A stretch of 50,117 bases of DNA from NCBI GenBank assembly GCA_945902955.1, contig CAMDNO010000011.1:1-50117 (forward strand). The letters are read 5' to 3'. Shown here piece after piece: positions 26,470 through 34,878 of the stretch. Numbering within the stretch: the first letter of the stretch is position 1; the number at the start of each line of letters is the position of its first letter. Below the pieces are notes generated by a model. It was not told the DNA's origin. It ran no database searches and saw only the letters and a list, made by a program, of their open reading frames with translations. Origin of the DNA: Porphyromonas cangingivalis (GTDB lineage: Bacteria > Bacteroidota > Bacteroidia > Bacteroidales > Paludibacteraceae). A program made the translations under genes and the position numbers.

Positions 26470-28821
26470 TTATTTCACAACTAATTTGAATGATTTACTA
26501 TATTTGTCGTTTTGAATGCTTAGAAAATAAACGCCTGAATTTAAGCCATTTAAGTCAATCGTATTGGCGGCTGACAATTGCGTTTTATGTAAAATTTTAC
26601 CAGTTAAATCGCTGATAATTAAGGCGCAATTGTTGATGTCTAATCCTTTGCCTTCTACAGTTAGTAAACCACCTCTCGTTATGGGATTTGGAAATATGGT
26701 GAAATTCTGATTTGATGATACTGTCGGAACTACGGAAACAAACCCAATATAATTATCACCAGCATAAACAGCGTTGTCGTACCCTTTTGATGGCCAAGTA
26801 TAATTTGGTAACAAAAATGGAGTATCATTTACTATACCCGTACATTTTGTCGGATCTTTTATTAATACTTGAGAACTGAATGCCGGCAATTCGAGTTGAT
26901 TGATGGAGTTGCTTTTTAAATCGGTACAGCCACATCCCGTTAAATCAACTGTTCGTAGATTATCTGTTTTATTTGTAAACAGGAAAAAATTACCTGCTGT
27001 TGCTTTGGGAGAAGAATTAGTGGTTAATGCCACAGAATGTATATCGTTGTAAGGAACTTTTGTACGCCAGGTAGCCAAATTGAAGTTGGAATTTTGATTC
27101 CACATATACTGAAATATATTATCGGTATGTGGATTGACAAAATAATTTGAATCGGCAACAGCTACATTGTAACGACCTGTATTAGAATTAATTTGAATGG
27201 CAGGATAACCGGAAGAGTTTGAAACTATGGTATTTTTATATATTTTATTCCCATAAATTGCAGTTGTTCCCCAATCAGAAAAACAAACTCCTATATAGTT
27301 GTTAAATAGCACATTAGAACGTACAATATTGTCGTGCGCTTCTGCGTTAATCAAAACTCCAGCTCCAGGTATGTTTAAAACTGTATTATTTATAACTGAC
27401 ATATCATAAGCATTGTTGTCGATATAAATACCATTTGTAATGCTTGCCTGAGTTGCAGAGTTCATTACAAAGTTGTTGCTTATTATACTGCTTTTGGTTA
27501 TAGTATTATAACAATAAAGTCCGCCGCCATCGTCCATCGTTAGCATGGCATGGTTGATTATATTTTTTTCGACTGTATTGTACTGTCCATCCACACGAAT
27601 GCCAATGTAACCTGTACTATCAATGGTGTTATGACGTACTATATTATGGTTCGAAATAGAATCGAATTGGTCGAGTACACGATTGCGGCTTTCGTCACGG
27701 ATTTCGCAGACAATGCCCACATAACCGTTAACACCAGAAATTCCTCTGCCAGGCAACATGCCAATTCGCTTCAAAGTATTATTAGAAATTGTGTTTTTAT
27801 AAGATTCCACAAACGAGATTCCTCTACCTCGAACATCCATGAAAAAGCAGTTATTTACAAAGCAATTATTCGCTTTGCGATAAAATTTCACTCCCATCTC
27901 TTCGATGTTTTGAAATGCACAATTTTCAATTCTTACATTCGAATTACGTGCCGTACCGTAAATGCCATTACCAGAGTATTTATCGAAAATTATATTTGAA
28001 ATAGTGATATTGCTTACTAATGAATCCAACTTTACAGCATTATCAAAAAGCACTGCTTTAATATTGGCAGTTGTCATTGTCGAAGCACTTTCGGGATAGA
28101 GAAAAAGTTGTTTGGATGTTGTGTTATAGAACCATTCGTTTTTGGCATCCAATTGTTCGAATTTATTTTCGATAAAAAAATCATTTCCTCCTGCAACAGC
28201 ATACCGTGTGTCAGGGAAATAAGAGATATTGCCATTGGAAAAACCAGTGATTTTTCGATACTCCCAAGCCCAGTTATTAGCACGGTATTTTACAGTAGCT
28301 CCAACCCAATATCCACTTGTTTGGGTGAGTGTAGTTGGCGAAAATTGTTGCACATTACCTACTGTCATTCCTGAGTTGGCATATAAATAATTTGGAGCAT
28401 TGGGATAGCGTGCCAAGTCGAGCAATTTATCATTGCTGTAGAGTTGTTTTACAGTAGAGGGTAGGGTTGTAGTATATAGTTTTGTGTTTTGAGAATAAAC
28501 TGACCAATTGCGTAATGAACTTGCTCCGGTGAGTATAGACAATTGACTGCCTGTGCCATAAGAACTAATTACTATTGGCTGAGCAATGGTTCCTGATTGC
28601 TTGATCATGATATTCCCAACGAAGACTTCTCCTTTTTTGAATAAAATGGAGTCGCCAGCGAATAGTTGGAGTGAAATAAGTTTGTCGGTAGATTTGAAAG
28701 GAGAGTTTGTGCTTGTTCCTGAATTAGAATCGTTACCTGAAGTTGAAAAATAGTAATTTGTTGAAAATGCTGTATTGATAGTTAAAAAAAGAAACAGGAA
28801 ATGTAGTAGGATATTTTTCAT
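26470..28821 (-). CDS. Secreted right-handed beta-helix protein with T9SS domain (paralogue 3)
   Basis: A 783-residue protein: signal peptide (about 1-20), beta-helix domain from YYFSTSGNDSNSG to about residue 690, then a T9SS type A domain (about 706-783, FTIFPNPITRGGLLTVEG ... LNSGVYFLSI). The helix segment contains GRGISGVNGYVGIVCE and MDDGGGLYCYN, aligning with paralogues 1 and 2, so the three arose by duplication and then took different export routes. Likely a polysaccharide-cleaving enzyme, but the catalytic residues could not be assigned. It begins 69 bp after the triple-CBM9 gene with a terminator between them, so expression may depend on read-through. Confidence 0.83.
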   Translation of the reverse strand: MKNILLHFLFLFLTINTAFSTNYYFSTSGNDSNSGTSTNSPFKSTDKLISLQLFAGDSILFKKGEVFVGNIMIKQSGTIAQPIVISSYGTGSQLSILTGASSLRNWSVYSQNTKLYTTTLPSTVKQLYSNDKLLDLARYPNAPNYLYANSGMTVGNVQQFSPTTLTQTSGYWVGATVKYRANNWAWEYRKITGFSNGNISYFPDTRYAVAGGNDFFIENKFEQLDAKNEWFYNTTSKQLFLYPESASTMTTANIKAVLFDNAVKLDSLVSNITISNIIFDKYSGNGIYGTARNSNVRIENCAFQNIEEMGVKFYRKANNCFVNNCFFMDVRGRGISFVESYKNTISNNTLKRIGMLPGRGISGVNGYVGIVCEIRDESRNRVLDQFDSISNHNIVRHNTIDSTGYIGIRVDGQYNTVEKNIINHAMLTMDDGGGLYCYNTITKSSIISNNFVMNSATQASITNGIYIDNNAYDMSVINNTVLNIPGAGVLINAEAHDNIVRSNVLFNNYIGVCFSDWGTTAIYGNKIYKNTIVSNSSGYPAIQINSNTGRYNVAVADSNYFVNPHTDNIFQYMWNQNSNFNLATWRTKVPYNDIHSVALTTNSSPKATAGNFFLFTNKTDNLRTVDLTGCGCTDLKSNSINQLELPAFSSQVLIKDPTKCTGIVNDTPFLLPNYTWPSKGYDNAVYAGDNYIGFVSVVPTVSSNQNFTIFPNPITRGGLLTVEGKGLDINNCALIISDLTGKILHKTQLSAANTIDLNGLNSGVYFLSIQNDKYSKSFKLVVK

Positions 28822-28838
28822 CTTATTCTTTATAATAA

Positions 28839-28875
28839 AAACAACCTGAAAGAAGGGTATTCTTCCAGGTTGTTT
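28839..28875 (-). terminator. Terminator after the triple-CBM9 gene
   Basis: AAACAACCTG and CAGGTTGTTT form a 10-bp stem, with further AAGAA/TTCTT pairing inside, followed on the minus strand by TTTTT. It lies 15 bp after the stop codon and 17 bp before the next start. Confidence 0.75.
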
Positions 28876-28890
28876 ATTTGTTTGTTGAAT

Positions 28891-31236
28891 TTAGAATTTT
28901 ACAAATTTCGACATTTGTACATTGTCTTTACTATCATTGATTTTAATCAAATAAACACCTTTGTTGTAAGTGCTTGTATTGATTGTCATCAAATTTTCTG
29001 TTGTGTTGCGATACGAATTAAGCAATTTACCGTTCAGTTCGTAAACTTGTATAGATGTTACATCGGCAACATTGCTGATATAAAGCATATCTTTTACTGG
29101 ATTTGGATAAATTGCATATTTGTTGTCAATAACTGTTTTCAAAGCACTGAAATCAACAGGTGTTCCCGCTAAAACTACATCGCCCCAAGTAGCTGGTTTG
29201 CTTGCAACTGCATTAATCCAAAGCAATTTAGTGCGGTGTGCTCCATTATCTTTCAATGAATCTTGGTCGCAGAAATAAACCTGCATACCAAAGGTTGTAC
29301 CTTCTGCAATTGCCACTTTATTCTGATTTTTCACTTGGATAGAATCCCACGGAATTGACAATTCAACCTGATAGCCTCCTGAAACTTCTTTTTGAACTAT
29401 AGCCATACCCTTCATTCCATCTGCAGTGGTAGCGGTCCAGGGATAATCGCCTAACATATTGTTCCCAATGGCAGTATTTACTAAAGTCGTATCACGGTTG
29501 ATTCGTATTTTTATATCATCAACACCATCAAAAGCATTACCTTTTGAATTGTTTAAATCCAACGATAATTCAAAATTGTCGGTTAAATAGAAAGTTCCTT
29601 TTTTAACTTTAATATCGTCTTTAATATCCGCATAGAAATACATTTTTTTGGCATCCCAAGCAGTTTTGAACGAACCACTAAAGTCAGCGGCATCTACTAA
29701 ATTAACTGCTCCTGAATTAACAACAGCTACAGGAACTGAAGTGGCATTTGTCCATTCACTGGCATCGCCATCAATTACTATTTTTACCTGTGTTGCATTT
29801 GAAGTGAGTTTTGTTTCAACTGGTGTACCTGCCAACATTAAATCACCCCAAGTGGCTGGTTTTCCTCCTACTGCATTAATCCAAAGCAATTTGGTTCGGT
29901 CAGCTCCATTATCTTTTAATGAATCCTGATCGCAGAAATAAACCTGCATACCAATTACACTGTTTTCAGCCAATGTCAAACGGTTAGCAGGAAGCACTTT
30001 GGACTGAATTGAATCCCAAGGAATAGCTAATTCAACAAGGTAGCCACCAGCTACTTCTTTTTGTTTGATAACCATACCTTTCATACCATCGGCTGAGGTT
30101 GCTGTCCAAGGATAGTCACCTAAAATATTGTTTCCAATACCAGTGTTAATTAATGTAGTATCGCGGTTGATACGTATTTTTATATCATCAACACCATCAA
30201 AAGCATTGCCTTTTGAATTATTTACATCCAACGACAATTCAAAATTATCAGTTAAATAGAAAGTTCCTTTTTTTACTTTGATATCATCTTTGATATTGGC
30301 AAAGAAATAGAAATTCTTTTTGTCCCACGAAGTTTTGAACGTACCGCTAAAGTCAGCAGCATCTACCAAATTATTTGCTCCGGAATTAACTATAGCTACC
30401 GGCACATCAGGTGCATTTACCCAATCGGCGGCATCGGCATCGATAATAATTTTACCTTGAGCAGCGTTCGAAGTTAATTTTGTCTGAACTGGAGTACCTG
30501 TAAGTGTTAATGTACCCCAAGTTGAAGGAGTTCCGCCTGCTGCACCATTAAATGCAATTAATTTTGTACGGTCAGCACCATTATCTTTCAACGAATCCTG
30601 ATCGCAGAAATAAGCCATAAATCCAATTGTTGTGCCTTCGCCAATCGTTACTTTAGTTGGATTTTTTACTTGTATAGAGTCCCAAGGTATAGCAACTTCG
30701 ACAATATAACCACCTGTAACCTCTTTCTGTTTTACAACCATACCTTTCATGCCATCAGCAGAGGTGGCAGTCCACGGATAATCGCCCAGCATATTGTTTC
30801 CAATAGCTGTATTGACTAAAGTAGTGTCGCGGTTAATACGGATTTTAATATCATCCACTCCATCAAAAGCAGCACCTTTCGAATTATTTACATCTAAAGA
30901 CAACTCAAGATTATCAGTAAGATAAAATGTACCTTTTTTTACTTTAATGTCATCTTTAATGTCGGCATAAAAATAAAAGTTTTTACTATCCCATGCAGTT
31001 TTAAATGTAGGTAAAAAGTCGCTTGGCCCTTTGTAGAGTGGGTCTGTTCCTCCAGCAGTAAAAATTTTAGCTGTATCGGACGGTATTCCAGTCCAATCGG
31101 CAGCGTCGGCATCTAAAAACATTTTTCCCATTGTTGCTTTTGAACTTAGCTGTGCACTAACCTGCAAAGCCGGAAAAACGAGACACATCAAAAGCCAAAA
31201 TAATGGTTTTTGATAATTTGCATAAATTTTCATCAT
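28891..31236 (-). CDS. Triple CBM9-like protein with T9SS sorting domain
   Basis: A 781-residue secreted protein. After the leader (ends QVSAQ) there are three near-identical domains of about 220 residues (about 30-245, 252-472, 479-700), each starting with a segment like IIDADAADW and containing FYLTDNxELSLDxNNSKG, FDGVDDIKIRINRDTTL, LGDYPWTAT and VYFCDQDSLKDNGA. The last 75 residues are a T9SS type A domain (YPNPVKDMLYISN ... YNKGVYLIKI). The three copies suggest recent internal duplication and a multivalent glycan-binding role at the surface. A 55-bp promoter element lies 70 bp upstream, inside a 132-bp segment that is repeated at 33607-33738. No catalytic domain is visible. Confidence 0.87.
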   Translation of the reverse strand: MMKIYANYQKPLFWLLMCLVFPALQVSAQLSSKATMGKMFLDADAADWTGIPSDTAKIFTAGGTDPLYKGPSDFLPTFKTAWDSKNFYFYADIKDDIKVKKGTFYLTDNLELSLDVNNSKGAAFDGVDDIKIRINRDTTLVNTAIGNNMLGDYPWTATSADGMKGMVVKQKEVTGGYIVEVAIPWDSIQVKNPTKVTIGEGTTIGFMAYFCDQDSLKDNGADRTKLIAFNGAAGGTPSTWGTLTLTGTPVQTKLTSNAAQGKIIIDADAADWVNAPDVPVAIVNSGANNLVDAADFSGTFKTSWDKKNFYFFANIKDDIKVKKGTFYLTDNFELSLDVNNSKGNAFDGVDDIKIRINRDTTLINTGIGNNILGDYPWTATSADGMKGMVIKQKEVAGGYLVELAIPWDSIQSKVLPANRLTLAENSVIGMQVYFCDQDSLKDNGADRTKLLWINAVGGKPATWGDLMLAGTPVETKLTSNATQVKIVIDGDASEWTNATSVPVAVVNSGAVNLVDAADFSGSFKTAWDAKKMYFYADIKDDIKVKKGTFYLTDNFELSLDLNNSKGNAFDGVDDIKIRINRDTTLVNTAIGNNMLGDYPWTATTADGMKGMAIVQKEVSGGYQVELSIPWDSIQVKNQNKVAIAEGTTFGMQVYFCDQDSLKDNGAHRTKLLWINAVASKPATWGDVVLAGTPVDFSALKTVIDNKYAIYPNPVKDMLYISNVADVTSIQVYELNGKLLNSYRNTTENLMTINTSTYNKGVYLIKINDSKDNVQMSKFVKF

Positions 31237-31248
31237 AAATAAATAGAA

Positions 31249-31380
31249 TTAATTGATTAATAAAATAAGATTATTTTAAGCACAATTTAAATTGGCTTAT
31301 TGTATAGTAATACACATTATGGTAAGTATTATAACACAGATAAACTTATGTTGTTAAACATGTTTTGAGGAGAACTAATC
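31249..31380 (-). repeat. 132-bp duplicated promoter segment, copy A
   Basis: Identical in length to copy B (33607-33738), with nine differences by my count (about 93% identity) and no gaps. It contains the complete 55-bp element at 31307-31361. Homology stops sharply at both ends of the two copies. Confidence 0.85.
31307..31361 (-). promoter_or_regulatory. 55-bp operator/promoter element upstream of triple-CBM9 gene
   Basis: Minus-strand reading: ATGTTTAACAACAT (31348-31361), 12 bp, GTTATAA, 15 bp, GTATTAC (31307-31313), 70 bp before the ATG. All three boxes match the consensus exactly. Confidence 0.8.
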
Positions 31381-31479
31381 GGAAAACTTTACTTTTTTGG
31401 AACATGACCATTAATAATTAAAGCACTGGTTAATAGCAAATCCTACATCAACTTAGATATTTTATTTTTGTCAATCAAC

Positions 31480-33339
31480 TTAGTTTACAATTAATTTTTT
31501 AGTAATAGTTTGATTTTTAGTATTGAAACGAACAAAATAAATCCCCTTTGCCAAATTTGACACATCAATTGTTTTTTGCATACTATTTAATCCCATTGGT
31601 TCAAAAACGGCTTTTCCATCCAAAGTGTTGATTTGTAAATTGATATCAGAAAGGCTGGTTTCAATATTTAATATAGTACTTGCTGGATTTGGAAAAATTT
31701 GAATCAATTCATTTTCAAAAGCTTGTTTCAATGCTGTAGCCTCCTTAAAATTAGCTACAATATTTTTATTCGCATTAATATTCTTAATAATACAAGGGTT
31801 TGCGCTTCCGGAAGCATCTCCACTCCAATAATCGAATACATAGCCAGCATTGGGTTTTGCAAAAACGGTAGCCGTAAGTCCACCACAATACGGTTCAGAA
31901 CCCGGAGTTACAGTTCCATTAATGGCTGTAGCATTAACAGTATATACTTTTTTTCCGTATTCGCCACCCTTAAAAGCGAGTGTAACAACGCCGGCATTGT
32001 TAGCAATTCTCGAATAGTATCTGAGTTTTCCGGTTTTTTGTAAATAATATCTGTCAATCATCAAAGCTGTGCTGGTCTGTGTTATCGAAGGATAATCTGT
32101 CCAGCTGTTTTGACTGTCGGCACTAATCCGTAGCATGCCATTGCTTGCAAAATTGTAAGTTTCACCTCTGTAAAGTCCATTATAAACATCGGAGCCGGAA
32201 AACGAAATGTCATACGTAATTTCAGTCCACTTACCACTTAACCATTTGAATACTTTTGTTTCGTTTGGTACATAAACCCCTTGCATAATCATTGGTTTAC
32301 CATCGTTGTCCAACACTAACTCATTGGTGTTCTGAATGGTAGTTTCTATATTCATATTCGGGTACTTATAGCCTGCCGGATATTTTTTATACACCAAATC
32401 ACCATTCGCTTTGGTAATTGGCAGCGAAGTTATTTTTTGTCCGTTTGCTTTGAACCAGTTATCACCATCATCGGGCGAAAATGCGTAAAACACATGTGTC
32501 ATATATTTTGAAACATCGCTTACATTGTAATTAATATTTATACTGTCCGACATATTATAGGTTACATGCATTCCATTGTTTTTGTCGAAAACAATACGAA
32601 GTTGGTAACCCTGATAATGAGCACTTAATGCACATCCGGATGCATTGAACATTTCACCTACACCCGAAGGATTCCAAACAAAGGCTGTCATGCCATTTTG
32701 CTCACCCGAAATATATCCACAACCTTGGTATGCATTATAATTTTTACCACCGAGCATTTTCCATTTTTTTGTTTGTGTATTGTAACGTGCTAAAGCTATC
32801 GAACGGTCGCCTGTAACGAAATTATTGATTAAATTACTACGCATGGCTACAAACAAAGTACCGTTATTGTTACGATAAAATCCCTGATAAGTAATCCCTT
32901 TACCCTCAATTCCGCCTTTGATAGTATCATTACCGCGAAATTCCCATTCTGTAATATCTTCAGGATTTTTTGAAACATAATATTGTGGAGGTGAATTGTG
33001 ATGACCCCCCATTACATGTATATATCCATCATTATCTACTCCAAGCGACATTTCGGCATGGTTGTTATCATTCATAATATTTGTCATTATAATTTTAGAA
33101 CTTACCTCCCCAGCCAGCGTTTTCTTAACTACTACTGCATTTAATTTATCGTCGAGATAAGTCCAATAGATATTTCCGGAAGTGAGTGATGTTCCAATTG
33201 GCGTTGCCCAAGCGACACCATCGATTGAATGTACTTTAGTTAATGGAATGTCAGTAGATACACTGAGGGTTTGACTAATCAAAAACAAAGGAGTAAATAC
33301 AAAAATAATTTGCGTGAAAAATTTGAATGTGTTCAACAT
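31480..33339 (-). CDS. BNR_4 beta-propeller protein, PL24/PL25 ulvan-lyase-like, with T9SS domain
   Basis: A 619-residue secreted protein from the start at 33339 (MLNTFKFFTQIIFVFTP is a leader; the upstream in-frame ATG lies in promoter DNA). The main domain (about 28-450) is a BNR_4-type seven-bladed propeller, containing NNHAEMSLGVDNDGYIHVM and GGHHNS with His94, His108 and His113-114. This fold occurs in ulvan lyases of families PL24 and PL25, where a His and a Tyr act in catalysis. About 460-530 is a divergent InlB-type repeat (AGYVFDYWSGDASGSANP), and about 540-619 is a T9SS type A domain (QIFPNPASTILNIETS ... LAKGIYFVRF). Lyase activity is a reasoned guess. A weak variant of the promoter element lies at 33370-33427. 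The second related protein is at 47051-49969. Confidence 0.78.
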   Translation of the reverse strand: MLNTFKFFTQIIFVFTPLFLISQTLSVSTDIPLTKVHSIDGVAWATPIGTSLTSGNIYWTYLDDKLNAVVVKKTLAGEVSSKIIMTNIMNDNNHAEMSLGVDNDGYIHVMGGHHNSPPQYYVSKNPEDITEWEFRGNDTIKGGIEGKGITYQGFYRNNNGTLFVAMRSNLINNFVTGDRSIALARYNTQTKKWKMLGGKNYNAYQGCGYISGEQNGMTAFVWNPSGVGEMFNASGCALSAHYQGYQLRIVFDKNNGMHVTYNMSDSININYNVSDVSKYMTHVFYAFSPDDGDNWFKANGQKITSLPITKANGDLVYKKYPAGYKYPNMNIETTIQNTNELVLDNDGKPMIMQGVYVPNETKVFKWLSGKWTEITYDISFSGSDVYNGLYRGETYNFASNGMLRISADSQNSWTDYPSITQTSTALMIDRYYLQKTGKLRYYSRIANNAGVVTLAFKGGEYGKKVYTVNATAINGTVTPGSEPYCGGLTATVFAKPNAGYVFDYWSGDASGSANPCIIKNINANKNIVANFKEATALKQAFENELIQIFPNPASTILNIETSLSDINLQINTLDGKAVFEPMGLNSMQKTIDVSNLAKGIYFVRFNTKNQTITKKLIVN

Positions 33340-33369
33340 AGTATTTGAAGTTTTAAAGTTGCTAATAAA

Positions 33370-33427
33370 GTAATACTGTTGATGCACTAATTATTTATAT
33401 TGTTACATATAATGTTGATTTACAACA
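33370..33427 (-). promoter_or_regulatory. Degenerate operator/promoter element of the BNR_4 gene
   Basis: Minus strand: TGTTGTAAATCAACA (33413-33427), an inverted repeat with a 5-base spacer, and GTATTAC (33370-33376) continued by TTT. The middle GTTATAA box is poorly kept (ATAAATA) and the spacing is off by one or two bases. It may be a decayed or variant member of the series. Confidence 0.45.
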
Positions 33428-33606
33428 AAATAAGAGCATTCTTTGATTTTACGATTTGAATTGGAAAAATAATTATGTGGTATTTAAAATTAGAACCACT
33501 AAATTATCGTGCACAAAGGCAAATATATTTTTTCACAAGTGCTTAATGTTGTTATCCAATACGAGTTCAACAAGTATGTAAAGCAATATATTTAGTGCAT
33601 CAGCAG

Positions 33607-33738
33607 TTAATTGATTAATAAAATAAGATTATTTTAAGCACAATTTTAGTTGGCTTATTGTACAGTAATACACATTATAGTATGTATTATAACATATCTA
33701 AACTTATGTTGTTAAGCATGTTTTGAGGAGAACTAATC
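33607..33738 (-). repeat. 132-bp duplicated promoter segment, copy B (orphan)
   Basis: About 93% identical to copy A at 31249-31380. The element inside (33665-33719) is intact except for one base in a half-site, yet the next gene on the minus strand begins 325 bp away. The right edge of the duplication lies at the stop codon of a small hydrophobic frame, and marks the border with the unrelated ferredoxin cassette. Confidence 0.85.
33665..33719 (-). promoter_or_regulatory. 55-bp operator/promoter element, orphan copy
   Basis: Minus-strand reading: ATGCTTAACAACAT (33706-33719), 12 bp, GTTATAA, 15 bp, GTATTAC (33665-33671). Geometry is intact. No start codon of a recognised gene within 300 bp on its downstream side; it might serve the BNR_4 gene as a distal promoter. 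Confidence 0.7.
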
Positions 33739-33832
33739 AGCCCACATTTCGTTTTTGAATGAGACCAACCAAAGTTTTGATGATAAATATTTCTACAATT
33801 AGTAATATCAATGGCATAAAAATCATTGCCAT
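33737..33832 (-). pseudogene. Short hydrophobic open frame, probably a remnant
   Basis: A 31-codon frame giving a single hydrophobic helix (FMPLILLIVEIFIIKTLVGL) and a basic end. It overlaps the tail of the decayed monooxygenase gene in another frame and stops exactly at the border of the 132-bp duplication. It may be the tail of a truncated membrane protein or a chance frame. Confidence 0.3.
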
Positions 33833-34044
33833 TTTTGCATAAAGGCATATGCGTGTGCTAAAGTTTCCCAATGCACTAAAATTACCCATGTGCCGTCAGC
33901 ATTTACTCCTGTTTCTCGACTTGTAAATCATGCTTGTATCGATGCGTATTCCTCGCCTACACGAATGTTTCTTGCCTGAAAACTTTCTTGCTAAACAGTG
34001 TCTTCGGGCTTGAAATAGGTAATTTCAATTACTTGATTGCTCAT
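33823..34044 (-). pseudogene. Decayed monooxygenase-like (ABM/NIPSNAP fold) gene
   Basis: Minus-strand reading from ATG 34042-34044 gives VIEITYFKPEDTV, a TAG stop (33991-33993), SFQARNIRVGEEYASIQA, a TGA stop (33928-33930), then FTSRETGVNADGTWVILVHW and AYAFMQKW before a final stop. The protein-like stretches run in the same frame and resemble a small antibiotic-biosynthesis-monooxygenase-type dimeric alpha/beta barrel, so this is a real gene broken by two nonsense changes and likely truncated at its end. It follows the ferredoxin gene by 6 bp and was presumably its operon partner. Confidence 0.6.
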
Positions 34045-34050
34045 GAGTTT

Positions 34051-34347
34051 TTATTTCTTAGAGTTAATCTGTTTTGTTAATTTAATTGCTTTTTCGGGAC
34101 AAACCTTAACACAAAGCCCGCAACCATGGCAAAGTTCAGGATTAATAACTACTGCTTTATCCATGCCATGAACTTTTGTTTTGAGTTTACCTATAAAAGA
34201 TAATTTTGAAAATTCATCTTCTGAAATTTTTTGCATTTCAAAAACATCAAAAGGGCAAACTTCTACGCAAGGTCCTTTGGCTTCGCATTTGTTGAAGTCT
34301 ACAAAAGGCATTATTTTTCCTGCTTCTTCTTTGCAATTATCTTTCAT
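34051..34347 (-). CDS. Ferredoxin-like iron-sulfur protein
   Basis: A 98-residue small electron carrier. The second cluster motif is complete (CHGCGLCVKVCP: Cys73, 76, 79, 83). The first has Cys21, Cys27 and Cys31 (CEAKGPCVEVCP), with Lys24 where the second cysteine of a standard four-cysteine motif would be, so a [3Fe-4S] or unusual cluster is likely there. It is 19 bp after the SnoaL-like gene and 6 bp before the decayed monooxygenase gene, forming a small cassette with no obvious link to glycan use. It may support a redox or detoxification step. Confidence 0.88.
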   Translation of the reverse strand: MKDNCKEEAGKIMPFVDFNKCEAKGPCVEVCPFDVFEMQKISEDEFSKLSFIGKLKTKVHGMDKAVVINPELCHGCGLCVKVCPEKAIKLTKQINSKK

Positions 34348-34366
34348 AATTCCTTTAATATAATAA

Positions 34367-34777
34367 TTATGCTTTTAATTGCTTTATAGCAGTTCCCCAA
34401 TCTTCCAGATGATGAACCGAAGTCAATTTACCATCAATAACTGTATGAAAATCAATCGACATAATTTTAAATGATTTTGTACCATCGGTAGGCAAACCCA
34501 TAAAATCGCCGTTAGGAGTTCCACTTACCAAACTGCGAACTACATATTTATTGCCATCATTAGCAATATCTTGTGGCTCCCACTTCAAGTTGGGAATTAG
34601 TTTCCAGAAAAATTCAACTTGGCCAATTAATGCGGGTTTTCCTTTACTCTCAACCGAGCCTGAAGAAATGAAATCATCGGCCAATACCTCAGACAACACA
34701 GCTGTGGGAGTAGTTTCTACATTTACAGTAAGTGCTTTTTTGTAAAATGCCGTTAGGGCTTCTCTGTTCTTGTCCAT
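34367..34777 (-). CDS. SnoaL-like / NTF2-fold protein
   Basis: A 136-residue cytosolic protein of the NTF2-like superfamily with SnoaL polyketide-cyclase-like features: AFYKKAL at the start, VLADDFISSG, FFWKLIPNLKWEPQDI, MSIDFHTVIDGKLTSVHHLE and DW near the end. Members are ester cyclases, isomerases or proteins with unknown ligand. It lies 101 bp downstream of the AraC regulator gene and directly before the ferredoxin gene, so it probably belongs to a small AraC-controlled cassette. Function cannot be narrowed from sequence alone. Confidence 0.82.
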   Translation of the reverse strand: MDKNREALTAFYKKALTVNVETTPTAVLSEVLADDFISSGSVESKGKPALIGQVEFFWKLIPNLKWEPQDIANDGNKYVVRSLVSGTPNGDFMGLPTDGTKSFKIMSIDFHTVIDGKLTSVHHLEDWGTAIKQLKA

Positions 34778-34878
34778 TTTTTTTAAAATTTTAAATGATT
34801 AATAATGATGCAAAGATGAGATAGTTTCAAATTTTGCACAATGGACAAATCAGCCTTTGTATGGCACTTTTGGGAAAG

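Larger units (their letters stand above)
33340..33736. other. Promoter region and duplication, no gene
   Basis: No credible gene in about 400 bases. It holds a degenerate promoter element of the BNR_4 gene (33370-33427: inverted repeat TGTTG-N5-CAACA and GTATTAC), about 180 bp of featureless AT-rich DNA, and the duplicated 132-bp segment copy B. Confidence 0.6.

Noticed and set aside
28891-31236. Repeats in this gene as a CRISPR or satellite array
   Set aside because: The repeat unit is about 670 bp, in frame, and encodes a folded domain.
33823-34044. Possible stop-codon recoding (TAG and TGA) in the monooxygenase-like gene
   Set aside because: Two different stops in a short gene, a missing end and a duplication border nearby fit decay better; no recoding structure was seen.
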